Notes: generated from the sequence alone by a model not told the origin. A DNA stretch of 64,000 bases from Enterovibrio paralichthyis (GCF_019209835.1 NZ_JAHUTS010000001.1:372001-436000); one strand, 5' to 3'. Shown: positions 1-7,264, counted from the first letter of the stretch. Made by a program: numbers and translations.

Positions 1-32
1 ACGACAGCCGCCTGAAACGCATGATGCGATAG
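1..32 (+). CDS. Possible 3' end of an upstream CDS (partial)
   Basis: Reading frame 3 is open from the left edge to a TAG at 30-32 and gives DSRLKRMMR. The stop codon overlaps a XerC-arm-like sequence at 30-40. Only nine codons are visible, so this could be chance. If real, it is the tail of a gene that ends exactly at an integration half-site. Confidence 0.25.
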   Translation, partial: DSRLKRMMR

Positions 33-40
33 TACGCACT
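30..40 (-). other. XerC-arm-like half site
   Basis: On the minus strand the 11 bases read AGTGCGTACTA, one base from the XerC arm AGTGCGTATTA of the dif site at 433-460. No XerD-like arm follows it. This may be the scar of an earlier dif-specific integration to the left. The match is short, so it is tentative. Confidence 0.35.
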
Positions 41-58
41 GAAAAATCGGGTTACCGC

Positions 59-247
59 TTAATCCCGGTGAATACCCAACGACTGCATGAGTTCATCAAT
101 GGTTTTTTCCAACCACTTTATCATCGGCTCATTTCGCCACTTCACGCCATACACATAGCCAAAGTTGCCCTCAAGCAGTGGCAGTGATTGATCAATTGCA
201 ATGCTTGAATAGCGGACATCGCCAGCACGCCAAGAGAAACAACACAA
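59..247 (-). CDS. Hypothetical 62-aa protein, possibly a remnant
   Basis: An open frame starting with TTG at 247 encodes 62 residues ending in a helical, charged segment (WLEKTIDELMQSLGIHRD). No ribosome site or ATG supports the start, and a stop lies just upstream in frame. The C-terminal composition loosely recalls the end of a LysR-type substrate-binding domain, but that is only an impression. It lies between the XerC half-site at 30-40 and the inverted dif-like site at 316-343, so it may be a fragment left by integration events. Confidence 0.3.
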   Translation of the reverse strand: MCCFSWRAGDVRYSSIAIDQSLPLLEGNFGYVYGVKWRNEPMIKWLEKTIDELMQSLGIHRD

Positions 248-315
248 ACCGATAATTCACCAAAGGTTGAAGAACCCAATTGGAACAGAATGATCCAATG
301 CAGGGTTCTTAGAGA

Positions 316-343
316 ATTGGTAATTATCTATTTTATGGTAAAT
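316..343 (+). other. Inverted dif-like site (attP2-like)
   Basis: Read on the plus strand this is a degenerate XerC arm (ATTGGTAATTA), a 6-bp centre (TCTATT) and a XerD-like arm (TTATGGTAAAT). The XerD-like arm is identical to that of the att site at 7313-7342. It faces the canonical dif at 433-460 in inverted orientation with 89 bp between them. In CTXphi, attP1 and attP2 are inverted and about 90 bp apart, and fold into the hairpin that XerC recombines as single-stranded DNA. The functional role here is inference. Confidence 0.55.
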
Positions 344-352
344 AGATAATTA
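321..352. repeat. 13-bp perfect inverted repeat
   Basis: The arms TAATTATCTATTT (321-333) and AAATAGATAATTA (340-352) are separated by 6 bp (TATGGT). The hairpin overlaps the inverted dif-like site at 316-343, so it may be part of the folded attachment structure. Confidence 0.6.
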
Positions 353-432
353 CGTTTAATAGACTGAAATTGTTGAAGAAAGAGGGTCATTGCAGGCATC
401 AGGGAACCACATTTCGCGTAGCTGCATATCAT

Positions 433-460
433 ATTTAACATAAGATAGATAATACGCACT
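433..460 (-). other. dif: dif site (XerC/XerD recombination site)
   Basis: On the minus strand the site is AGTGCGTATTA (XerC arm), TCTATC (centre) and TTATGTTAAAT (XerD arm), 11+6+11 bp. The XerD arm matches the dif consensus fully and the XerC arm differs from the usual Vibrio arm by one base. It marks the left boundary of the inovirus and should be the site used to resolve chromosome dimers. It also encodes the last residues of the DUF3693 gene. Confidence 0.85.
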
Positions 461-791
461 GAATCGTGGGGGTATCTAAGGCCAACAGACCCAGAATGCT
501 TAAGCTAACATTATGAATTTGCTGGCCTTTCAGCTTTTCCAATAGTTCACCCCAAGCGTTTTGCGCCTTAGCATCTTTGGCTTGGTCGGCGGCAATGCGG
601 ATTAACACTTCTTTGATGTCATATCCTGCGACCTCAGCCAAAATAACCGCTTCAGAATCAGACACATAGCGCTTTCCTTTGCGCATTTCGCTGATTCTTG
701 CAGACGACAGACCTAAATCATGCGCAATTTGCTTGTCTTGTACGTAGTTTTTCGCGGTTTTGTACGCATCAAATAGCTCATTTATAAACAT
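435..791 (-). CDS. Inovirus HTH regulator, DUF3693-like
   Basis: A 118-residue protein read from an ATG at 791; the frame is open further upstream but runs into the operator region. Residues about 14-45 (QIAHDLGLSSARISEMRKGK) form a helix-turn-helix like those of XRE repressors. The overall shape resembles DUF3693 proteins of Vibrio filamentous phages. It is divergent from the rep operon and probably plays the RstR-like part of controlling phage gene expression. Unusually, the last seven codons (CVLSILC) and the stop lie within the dif site at 433-460, so the C-terminus depends on integration. Confidence 0.7.
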   Translation of the reverse strand: MFINELFDAYKTAKNYVQDKQIAHDLGLSSARISEMRKGKRYVSDSEAVILAEVAGYDIKEVLIRIAADQAKDAKAQNAWGELLEKLKGQQIHNVSLSILGLLALDTPTIQCVLSILC

Positions 792-849
792 AAATATTCT
801 CCCTTTGTTGACATTGTAGCCCCTGATTACCGGAAATTCGTATCTTGTA

Positions 850-890
850 TTTACGATAATTCGATAATAGCCTTTACGATAATACGTAAA
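850..890. promoter_or_regulatory. Operator repeats between regulator and rep operon
   Basis: TTTACGATAAT occurs twice (850-860 and 873-883), 23 bp apart, with a third partial copy (TTCGATAAT) between. The second copy is part of a perfect inverted repeat TTTACG-N6-CGTAAA (873-890). The position, just upstream of the rightward operon and divergent from the HTH gene, fits a repressor operator. The identity of the binding protein is inferred. Confidence 0.6.
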
Positions 891-908
891 CAGCACGGAA
901 AACATCCA

Positions 909-1136
909 ATGCAACTAACCTCGCTGCCCATCTACTACGACTTTGAGCCGTCCCACGGCATCAATGCGTATTTTCCGGATTTGGAGCAAGGCGGCTATTG
1001 GACAGAATACTTTTCATCTAACTATCAGTTTTCTGTGTACTGTGACTTGGAATTTCAAGGCTTTGAAGTCGTTGAAATCACCAATGAAAACTACCCTGAA
1101 CTGGTCGCTATGGGGGTGTTCAATGGCATCCTGTGA
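909..1136 (+). CDS. Small inovirus protein, unknown function
   Basis: 75 residues, acidic and aromatic (GGYWTEYFSSNYQFSVYCDL), without signal or membrane segment. It is the first gene of the rightward phage operon, starts at an ATG just after the operator repeats, and overlaps the rep start by 14 bp, which suggests coupled translation. I do not recognise a family. A role in replication or its control is only suggested by position. Confidence 0.65.
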   Translation: MQLTSLPIYYDFEPSHGINAYFPDLEQGGYWTEYFSSNYQFSVYCDLEFQGFEVVEITNENYPELVAMGVFNGIL

Positions 1137-2256
1137 GCGTCCGGTCATCATCGACCACTTGGCTTTTTCCTGTCCGATTGGTGCCTTGAACTATCTGGAT
1201 ATGGCAACCCGTGTCGGGGTTAAAGGTGAAGGTTTTCGCGTAGAAGATAATTTCTCTTGGGCAAGAATGCCTAAGCGTGACTGGCACCTGTGCAAATCTG
1301 ACGCTGCCCGACAAAAGCGTATTGATGCTTACCAATCTAAAGCCCGCGCAGTACTGGAGACCCGTTTAACCCAGTTTCTTCAGAAAGTCTTGGGTGTCCA
1401 GCTTCGCCCGATGCGTGGTCGCGGCCTTCACGGTTACTTGGATTCGGCGGAAATGTTCTCGCCCTGCGGGATTAACCTTGGCCTGTTCGCCATTGGTGGT
1501 AACCAGGATACTTTTTATTGCCAGTTCTCCGGTGACGGTTGCCGCTACCTGTTTGATATTGTGGCGCGTCATCGTGCTAATCAACGCACGTTAACCCCTC
1601 GGCGCCTTTATTTCTGGCTGCATGATGTACTGGGTGTCACTACCCTGTCCCGCTGTGATTTGGCGGTGGACGATTACGACGGCAACTTTGGCTGTAAGTA
1701 CGCCAAAACCTGTTACATGGAAGGCGCTTTCCGTCGCTCCAATCGTGGTTTGAATCCGATATTCGAGCATAAGGTTGTTCAGCAAGATACAGCGAATGGG
1801 CTTCAGGTAGTCAATGAGGGTGTGATTGTCGGCTCTCGCAAGTCCAATGTTTATTGGCGCGTTTATAACAAGGCGCTGGAGCAAGGCCTAAAAGACGTTG
1901 TTTGGTTTCGCAATGAAGTCGAACTTAAAAAAGTGACCATCGATGTTTTGAAAAATCCGGCGGCTCACTTTTCAGGGATTTGCGCGTTCGCGGCTTCTAT
2001 CGAACCGACAGAAGGCATGTCCATCAAGCGTATCACCAAAGATACCGGATTGTCCTTGGCTGGCCGTACCCGTTGGGCGCGTCGCCAGTGCGGAAAAATC
2101 ATCTATGAACTGATTCAGAAACACAATTTCGATACCGATTCTGTGTTTGGTCTGCTGATGTCCGACGAATACGTCGAACTGCTTAATCAGGAAATGCCGA
2201 GCCGCTTGGCCATTCCTGCAACTTACACTCACCTGTTAAATCTTAACGGAGAATAA
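1123..2256 (+). CDS. Inovirus replication initiation protein (RstA/Rep_trans-like)
   Basis: 377 residues from the ATG at 1123; the longer open frame upstream overlaps the preceding gene and has no start signal. The protein is Arg/Cys-rich, with a RCDLAVDDYDG segment near the middle typical of the Rep_trans/replication initiation factor family (RstA of CTXphi), and a C-terminal helical part. Such proteins nick the plus strand of the double-stranded form to start rolling-circle replication. It is followed after 2 bp by the DUF1293 gene, as in rstA-rstB. Confidence 0.85.
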   Translation: MASCERPVIIDHLAFSCPIGALNYLDMATRVGVKGEGFRVEDNFSWARMPKRDWHLCKSDAARQKRIDAYQSKARAVLETRLTQFLQKVLGVQLRPMRGRGLHGYLDSAEMFSPCGINLGLFAIGGNQDTFYCQFSGDGCRYLFDIVARHRANQRTLTPRRLYFWLHDVLGVTTLSRCDLAVDDYDGNFGCKYAKTCYMEGAFRRSNRGLNPIFEHKVVQQDTANGLQVVNEGVIVGSRKSNVYWRVYNKALEQGLKDVVWFRNEVELKKVTIDVLKNPAAHFSGICAFAASIEPTEGMSIKRITKDTGLSLAGRTRWARRQCGKIIYELIQKHNFDTDSVFGLLMSDEYVELLNQEMPSRLAIPATYTHLLNLNGE

Positions 2257-2258
2257 CA

Positions 2259-2585
2259 ATGGCACGAATTCTAGTCGCGGGTTTCTCACACTCGCAAGGT
2301 ATTGGTAAAACGGGCAAGCCTTACGACATGGCGAACCTGCATCACCTCGCTCCTATCCGTGGTTGGGATAACGAACGTGGTAAAGGCGTTGGCGTGGGTT
2401 ATGAGTCCGGTGACCGTGAGCGTTTGCCGCTCAAGAAAACCCCTGAACTGGTGGAAAAACTGGCGGCGATTGAATATCCGGCCTTGCTGGAAATTATCAC
2501 TGAGCCCCACCCTGATGACCCGCTGCGTAACATTGTGGCAGATATTAAACTGATTCGTTCGCTGGCTATGACGGAAAACAAATAA
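2259..2585 (+). CDS. DUF1293 / RstB-like ssDNA-binding protein
   Basis: 108 residues. The N-terminus (MARILVAGFSHSQGIGKTGKPYDMANL) is characteristic of the DUF1293 family, which includes CTXphi RstB and the single-stranded-DNA-binding protein of VGJphi. It would coat the plus strand before assembly and, in RstB, is also needed for integration. It lies directly after rep; its stop TAA shares a base with the next start codon. Confidence 0.85.
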   Translation: MARILVAGFSHSQGIGKTGKPYDMANLHHLAPIRGWDNERGKGVGVGYESGDRERLPLKKTPELVEKLAAIEYPALLEIITEPHPDDPLRNIVADIKLIRSLAMTENK

Positions 2586-2683
2586 TGACTCTCGACCTCA
2601 CCAATATTTCCGCTGTCGCCCAAATCGCTCAATGGTTATTCCTTGGTGGGGTCTCTGTAATCATTCTTCTTTATTTCTACTAG
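2585..2683 (+). CDS. 32-aa membrane protein, pVII/pIX-like minor coat candidate
   Basis: ATG at 2585 overlaps the stop of the preceding gene by one base, and the frame ends at TAG 2681-2683. It encodes 32 residues with one hydrophobic segment at the C-terminal half (WLFLGGVSVIILLYFY). Size, position and single transmembrane helix fit the pVII/pIX minor coat proteins of filamentous phages. Confidence 0.7.
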   Translation: MTLDLTNISAVAQIAQWLFLGGVSVIILLYFY

Positions 2684-2695
2684 GAGTAAAGAAAA

Positions 2696-2896
2696 ATGAA
2701 ATGCATAACTGACGGTGTAATAACAGACACGCCACCTGACCAATGTAAAGGGGTCGTTTTTCTCGAGCCGCATGATGTTATTTACGCCAACAGTTTTGAT
2801 GTGGAAGTGTTCGACATGGTATTCACCGCCTTAATGGTGACATTCTTTACCTTTCATGCTTTAGGCCGCGTCGCCAAGATGATGGGTAGAACTTAA
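2696..2896 (+). CDS. Small inovirus membrane protein, unknown
   Basis: 66 residues, preceded by a good ribosome site (AGGAG, 2684-2688). The N-terminal half carries two cysteines and is hydrophilic. A transmembrane segment covers about residues 40-58 (MVFTALMVTFFTFHALGRV), followed by a basic tail. It sits just before the major coat gene, as similar unnamed genes do in other Vibrio inoviruses. A minor coat role is plausible but unproven. Confidence 0.7.
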   Translation: MKCITDGVITDTPPDQCKGVVFLEPHDVIYANSFDVEVFDMVFTALMVTFFTFHALGRVAKMMGRT

Positions 2897-2915
2897 AACT
2901 CAAGAGGAAATAACT

Positions 2916-3119
2916 ATGAAACACATGAACCTTAAGAAATTTGCCGCTCCTGCTTCACTGGTCGCTGGTCTGGCTTCAACCTCTGCATTTGCGAACGAAG
3001 AAATTGAAGCGGCGATTACAGCTGGTCAATCCAACGTGACACTGGTTGTTGGCGGTATCATCGGTATTCTGGCTATCACCTTCGGCCTGAGCTTCATCCG
3101 CTCACTGATGAGCCGTTAA
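2916..3119 (+). CDS. Major coat protein (pVIII-like)
   Basis: 67 residues: a signal peptide ending in AFA (about residue 26), then an acidic start (NEEIEAA), a hydrophobic core (VTLVVGGIIGILAITFGL) and a basic C-terminus (FIRSLMSR). This is the standard layout of the filamentous-phage major coat protein, where the acidic end faces outward and the basic end contacts DNA. A terminator lies about 110 bp downstream, which would allow coat mRNA to be made in excess. Confidence 0.9.
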   Translation: MKHMNLKKFAAPASLVAGLASTSAFANEEIEAAITAGQSNVTLVVGGIIGILAITFGLSFIRSLMSR

Positions 3120-3124
3120 TTACC

Positions 3125-3205
3125 ATGCTGGCAGCTTTATTGTTTGCCTGTGCGCTCGCCTACTGTGTGGTAGGCGGGTTCACAAGTGGTATCAATTCAG
3201 CGTAG
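3125..3205 (+). CDS. 26-aa hydrophobic peptide after the coat gene
   Basis: ATG at 3125 to TAG at 3203-3205. The peptide is nearly all hydrophobic (LAALLFACALAYCVVGGF) with a short polar tail. It lies 5 bp after the major coat stop and before the terminator, so it would be co-transcribed. It could be another minor coat protein of the pVII/pIX type. There is no strong ribosome site, so translation may depend on coupling. Confidence 0.5.
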   Translation: MLAALLFACALAYCVVGGFTSGINSA

Positions 3206-3231
3206 TTTGCGCCGCTTTGGTGTTAATAACG

Positions 3232-3254
3232 GGTGGCTAAAATGCCGCCTTTTT
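3232..3254 (+). terminator. Rho-independent terminator after the coat genes
   Basis: Stem GGTGGC/GCCGCC (one G-U pair), loop TAAAAT, then TTTTT. Its position between the major coat and adsorption genes matches the central terminator of filamentous phages. Confidence 0.75.
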
Positions 3255-3277
3255 CATTTATGACGCGGTGATTGAAT

Positions 3278-4687
3278 ATGTTTAATCCTTTGTTTCCGAT
3301 TTCATTGCTGGCACTTTCTTTATTTTCTTTTAATGTCGCCGCCACCGAGTGGGAATATATAGAAACGCATCGTAATGTTTACAATATGAAATGCTCTCGG
3401 GTTCCTGACAAAGAATCCACCGTTAAGGAGCGCATTAGACAAATAAAAGAAATGTTTCCTGGCATACATGCTTCATATGAGCTCGTTCAGGAGGTAACTA
3501 CTATTTCCACATGTACAGTTCGGTATAACATATATAGCACCGCCCCGAATCCTGACTGTCCCGACTTGCAATACCCAGACGTTTGTCAGCCTACCGAACC
3601 TCCTGAGCCAGACCCTGAAACATTTTGCTCTGATACTTATCCGGATTTGCTTAAACAGGAAATGGATTTTTGTGTCAGTAATGCGCTCGATAATAATTTA
3701 GATGGAACCTGTTCTGACGAAGGGTCTTTTTGTAATTCCTCAACCGATTATCTCGTTCAGGTAAATTTTGTCCCTAACGAAACAGGGGGCGGCGGTGGCG
3801 GTACTGATGGTGGTACTTCTGGCGGTTCTGGCGGTGGCACAACACCCGGCGATGGTTCCGGCGGTGACGGTGGCTCTGGTGGTGATGGCGGTGGTACCGA
3901 TATTCCCACACCAACCCCAGACCCGACATGCGAAACACACCCTGAACTTTGTCCAAAGCCTGACCCTGACGATGATTGGTGCGCGTCATTGCCTCCGCCT
4001 GGTTGCGATGTGGCTGACCCACTTTCAGCCCGTTTAGAGCAACTTCTGGCGAATACCGATTTTGGTAATCAAATCGCTGCTGAAAACAAAGTGAATACCG
4101 ATATCGTTGCCGATAACACTCACGTTATCAGTGAGCAAACCGATTATGTTGTCCAGAACACAGCCACCACGGCCGACAACACCGACATCATTGCAGACAA
4201 TACCCATGTCATTAATCAGACCCTGACCACCATCGATAACTCAATTGGGGATATTGATACTGGCGGTATCATTGCGGCCATTGAAGACTTAAAGTCTGAA
4301 ACTTCCAAGTCTGAATGTGACCGTGACCCTGACAGCCGTGACTGTTTGCCCGTCAAAGCTGGCGCGTTCGGTGCGCCCGAAGAAGGTGTCGACCCGTTGG
4401 AAGGCTTATTCAATACCGACAGCCTCGACAACCTGAAAACCGCCATCACAACGGCCGAAATTGAACTGACCGCCTCTTATGAGCGCTTCAAGTCCATTCT
4501 TTCCTACTCGCCGTTGTCTGAGTCCGGCAATACGCCAACTGTTGAATTCACGCTCAACCATTACCGCGTTCCGGCCGTGCATGTTGAATCAACCGCACTG
4601 ACCAAATTCGTCGAGTTGATACGCGACTTTGTTGTGTTTGGTGCCTATATCCTTGCTGTATATATCGTTCTGGGGGCGCGTCCATAA
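3278..4687 (+). CDS. pIII-like adsorption protein (OrfU type)
   Basis: 469 residues from ATG 3278; the TTG two codons earlier is less likely. It has an N-terminal signal peptide (to about residue 21), a Cys-containing N-terminal domain, and a glycine/serine-rich linker at about 170-208. A Cys/Pro-rich stretch follows, then a region with the repeated motif NTDI(V/I)ADNTHVI, and a C-terminal membrane anchor (FVVFGAYILAVYIVLG). Signal, glycine linker and C-terminal anchor are the plan of pIII, which binds the pilus and the TolA receptor and releases the virion. The stop overlaps the next start. Confidence 0.8.
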   Translation: MFNPLFPISLLALSLFSFNVAATEWEYIETHRNVYNMKCSRVPDKESTVKERIRQIKEMFPGIHASYELVQEVTTISTCTVRYNIYSTAPNPDCPDLQYPDVCQPTEPPEPDPETFCSDTYPDLLKQEMDFCVSNALDNNLDGTCSDEGSFCNSSTDYLVQVNFVPNETGGGGGGTDGGTSGGSGGGTTPGDGSGGDGGSGGDGGGTDIPTPTPDPTCETHPELCPKPDPDDDWCASLPPPGCDVADPLSARLEQLLANTDFGNQIAAENKVNTDIVADNTHVISEQTDYVVQNTATTADNTDIIADNTHVINQTLTTIDNSIGDIDTGGIIAAIEDLKSETSKSECDRDPDSRDCLPVKAGAFGAPEEGVDPLEGLFNTDSLDNLKTAITTAEIELTASYERFKSILSYSPLSESGNTPTVEFTLNHYRVPAVHVESTALTKFVELIRDFVVFGAYILAVYIVLGARP

Positions 4688-5109
4688 TGAAATACTATTC
4701 GCCTGTCTTGTTCCTTGCGCTGTTTGCTGTCGCGCCTTATTCCTTCGCAGATGACCAGAGCGTCGTCACTTACTTTACTGATGCCTACGACTGGATAGTT
4801 AACGTTCTCGAGGAAATCAGCGCATTCATTACTGGAATCCCTGATTTTATAGAGCGTTCGGTCGCCTACATGATAGAAGCGTCCGTCCTAATCAAAGTGA
4901 AGATGATGATACACACCGTCGATTTTGCCTATGGTGTGGCACAACATATCTTGGTCGACCTTTCCATTGATTCACTGCTTCGCCGCGCTATTTCCTCGCT
5001 GCCGTCTGAGTATCAGGGTTTGTTTGGGGCAGTCGGATTATTCAAGGCAATCAACATCATCATCGAAGCGGCCGTGACTCGCTTCGTTCTTAAAGTCTTG
5101 GGGTGGTAA
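4687..5109 (+). CDS. pVI-like minor coat protein (DUF2523 type)
   Basis: 140 residues with a signal-like N-terminus (to SFA, about residue 21), a hydrophobic/amphipathic middle and a final hydrophobic stretch (GLFGAVGLFKAINIIIEAAVTRFVLKVLGW). It resembles DUF2523 proteins, which sit between pIII and Zot in inoviruses and correspond to pVI/Ace. Start and stop are fused to both neighbours (ATG at 4687 overlaps the pIII stop; zot begins right after the stop), so the three genes form one translational unit. Confidence 0.8.
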   Translation: MKYYSPVLFLALFAVAPYSFADDQSVVTYFTDAYDWIVNVLEEISAFITGIPDFIERSVAYMIEASVLIKVKMMIHTVDFAYGVAQHILVDLSIDSLLRRAISSLPSEYQGLFGAVGLFKAINIIIEAAVTRFVLKVLGW

Positions 5110-6474
5110 ATGACTACAGTAATCCGACATGGCCCCGCCGGCTCATTCAAAACGTCATACGCTGTTTGGTTTGAACTGCTTCCCGCATTGCGTGAGGGTC
5201 GCATTGTTGTCACCAATATCGAGGGCATGCGAACCATTGGCGAAATTGAGCGTCATCTGGGCGAGCGTTTTCCTGATTCTGCCAAGTTAATCCGCATATC
5301 TTCGCAGACCTCCAACGGCCGCAAGCTTTGGCAAAACTGGTACAACTGGATCCCGTTGGGTTCGATGATACTGATTGATGAAGTTCAGGATATCTTCAAT
5401 AAAACCGTTGGCTTTAACATGGAGAAAAACGTCTGGCAGGGGTTAGATCCTTTTAAAGATATCTTGCCGGATTCCTTCACGGATACTTACCAGCGTGCTC
5501 GCCAAAACTTCAAACCTTCCGATGACTACATTGACGACATCGGAGAGAAAATCGTGGCCGATGACGGTTCAATCATCATGCCCAACTGCTTTGAAGAAGC
5601 TTTCCAGCGTCATCGTAAATACAACTGGGATATCGTTCTTCTCACGCCGAATATCAGCAAGCTCGGTAGCGAAATCAAATCCGTTTCCGAGGTGGCCTTT
5701 GCGCATAAGTCCAAAGAGAAAATCGGTTTCTGGGGTAAGCGTCGTACCCGCATATTTGAGCACGACCCGCGCTCAACTACGGTCAAGCCAACCAGTAATG
5801 ACATTACCGATATAATCAAAGTGCCTGTCGCTGTCCACTTGCTTTATTCCTCCACGGCGACGGGGGCGACATCTTCCATTAAATCTGGCACCTCACTGAT
5901 GGCCATGCCGAAAACATACCTGTTTTTAGCCGCGCTTGGCCTGTCCGGTTACTTTCTCATTTCAGGGTTTATCGATGCTAAAGATAATAGCGTTCTACTA
6001 CAAACTGTCACTGGTACTTCGGCCTCTGGAGCAAAGGATAAAACCAGCGATAACGTTTCTGTCCCGACCAACCAAACTTTTGCTAAACCTGATTCGAAAA
6101 CTGGCAATCAGGGTAGTGGTGTGGCTCGCCATGATATACCTCGTTCGACTGGTAATGTTGGGTCTGGTCTCACTAACCTAAAATGGCCTGACTGGTTCCC
6201 GTTCCCAGATGCCGAAGCCGTTTATCTCACCGCGACACACCATAAAGTCGATAACGGAAAGGTCACATCAAACAGCACATACCTTGTCCGATTGGAAGAT
6301 AGAGATGTTTACGTATCAGACAGGGGGCTTTCCATACTCGGCGTTAAGCAGCTCGTGATTGAAAACTGTCTGGCGGCACTAATCCACGACGACCAAAAGC
6401 TATTGGTCGGCTGTCCTCCGCCAGACCCTTATCAGGAAGAACAATACTTTGCTAATTCAGACAGCAGCGCATAA
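5110..6474 (+). CDS. zot: Zot/pI-family assembly ATPase
   Basis: 454 residues. A P-loop near the N-terminus (GPAGSFKTS, residues 8-16) and a Walker B strand with DE (MILIDEVQD, about residue 98) identify the Zot/pI NTPase domain. A transmembrane helix at about 275-293 (YLFLAALGLSGYFLISGF) separates it from a periplasmic C-terminal part. pI proteins drive virion assembly and extrusion at the inner membrane. The C-terminal part, which in CTXphi yields the enterotoxic peptide, is divergent, so toxin activity cannot be inferred. Confidence 0.9.
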   Translation: MTTVIRHGPAGSFKTSYAVWFELLPALREGRIVVTNIEGMRTIGEIERHLGERFPDSAKLIRISSQTSNGRKLWQNWYNWIPLGSMILIDEVQDIFNKTVGFNMEKNVWQGLDPFKDILPDSFTDTYQRARQNFKPSDDYIDDIGEKIVADDGSIIMPNCFEEAFQRHRKYNWDIVLLTPNISKLGSEIKSVSEVAFAHKSKEKIGFWGKRRTRIFEHDPRSTTVKPTSNDITDIIKVPVAVHLLYSSTATGATSSIKSGTSLMAMPKTYLFLAALGLSGYFLISGFIDAKDNSVLLQTVTGTSASGAKDKTSDNVSVPTNQTFAKPDSKTGNQGSGVARHDIPRSTGNVGSGLTNLKWPDWFPFPDAEAVYLTATHHKVDNGKVTSNSTYLVRLEDRDVYVSDRGLSILGVKQLVIENCLAALIHDDQKLLVGCPPPDPYQEEQYFANSDSSA

Positions 6475-6530
6475 CGCCACTCCTCGGATAATCTAAGACA
6501 GTGTTCTAGCGATAAGCGATTGCGAAGCGA

Positions 6531-6563
6531 GAGCGTGGCATAAGGCCGCGCTCAATTTTTTTT
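6531..6563 (+). terminator. Terminator after zot
   Basis: Nine-pair stem GAGCGTGGC/GCCGCGCTC (one G-U pair), 5-nt loop ATAAG, followed by AA and eight T. This is a strong rho-independent terminator for the rightward operon. Confidence 0.85.
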
Positions 6564-6719
6564 GTAATCCTCTATTGTTTATCCGGCGCGTAGTCTCCTG
6601 CTCCCTTGAATATTCCCACCTCCCCCCTTCCTGCTAGACTGCTTTTAAAGCCTTCTGCGACATCCAAGAGCGCGAGACTGAGCGCGAGTGGTGGCGCATA
6701 AGGCTTTTTGCTTTCAAAA

Positions 6720-6742
6720 CCCCCGTATCTGTATTACGGGGG
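6720..6742. repeat. GC hairpin in the phage intergenic region
   Basis: CCCCCGTA and TACGGGGG form an 8-bp stem with a 7-nt loop. No T-run follows on either strand, so it is more likely an origin or packaging structure than a terminator. Confidence 0.6.
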
Positions 6743-6852
6743 TCAAATCAGCCCAACTATGCACCCTGCGCCCAAACCGCTCTGGAAAATGTTAAATGCC
6801 GGGTGAATAGACAAATTGGGTTTCCCCTGGTTATTTAAGTGAAGGCATTAAA

Positions 6853-6872
6853 AAACCGCCTAAAGGCGGTCT
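6853..6872 (-). terminator. Terminator of the DUF3653 gene
   Basis: Stem ACCGCC (6855-6860) / GGCGGT (6865-6870) with a TAAA loop. On the minus strand it is followed by six T. The stop codon of the leftward gene lies inside the hairpin. Confidence 0.75.
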
Positions 6873-7234
6873 TTGTTTCGTCTGATGAGTCTGGAATATT
6901 TCAAAACCCTGTGGGCTGCTGCCCTGTCCTCTCTTGTGCCTAGTTGCAGTAGATAGTTGCCTGTAATGATCCTGTCGGGGTCTAAGAATTCGTTAGCGGG
7001 TGTGATTATGCCGCCCCGAGATATCCGCCAACCATCCCACTCGTCATTGATTCCGCATATCTCCCGACCTGAATACATGCGCATGAGTCGTCGGCACTCT
7101 GGCGGTATGGGTTCGCCCTCGTCCCACTTTTCGATATCACTCACAGATTTAAAACAAAGTTTCGCGGCTTCATCCAGTGATAAACCGCATTCAAAACGTC
7201 TGAAAATGTAATTTTGGCTCGTTTTCCTGTCCAT
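6860..7234 (-). CDS. DUF3653-like inovirus regulator
   Basis: 124 residues from the ATG at 7234; a TTG eight codons upstream is also open. The N-terminal half has a helix-turn-helix-like stretch (LSLDEAAKLCFKSVSDIEKWDEG), and the C-terminal half has the WRISRGGIITPANEFLDPDRI block of DUF3653 proteins of Vibrio filamentous phages. It probably regulates phage transcription. It is transcribed toward the origin region, and a perfect palindrome lies just upstream (7265-7279). Confidence 0.75.
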   Translation of the reverse strand: MDRKTSQNYIFRRFECGLSLDEAAKLCFKSVSDIEKWDEGEPIPPECRRLMRMYSGREICGINDEWDGWRISRGGIITPANEFLDPDRIITGNYLLQLGTREDRAAAHRVLKYSRLIRRNKDRL

Positions 7235-7264
7235 AAGTCTCAAACTACTTAATATCAACTTATG

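Larger units (their letters stand above)
6475..6854. other. Inovirus intergenic region with origin-like hairpins
   Basis: No gene is seen in these 380 bp. It holds the zot terminator (6531-6563), a 13-bp inverted repeat with one mismatch (AAAGCCTTCTGCG at 6647-6659 against 6695-6707) enclosing two GCGCGAG repeats, and a GC hairpin at 6720-6742. Clustered stem-loops here, between the last morphogenesis gene and the regulator, are where filamentous phages carry the plus and minus origins and the packaging signal. Which hairpin does what cannot be told by eye. Confidence 0.6.

Noticed and set aside
5110..6474. Zot as an enterotoxin
   Set aside because: The NTPase domain is conserved but the C-terminal toxin peptide region is too diverged to claim; phage assembly explains the gene.
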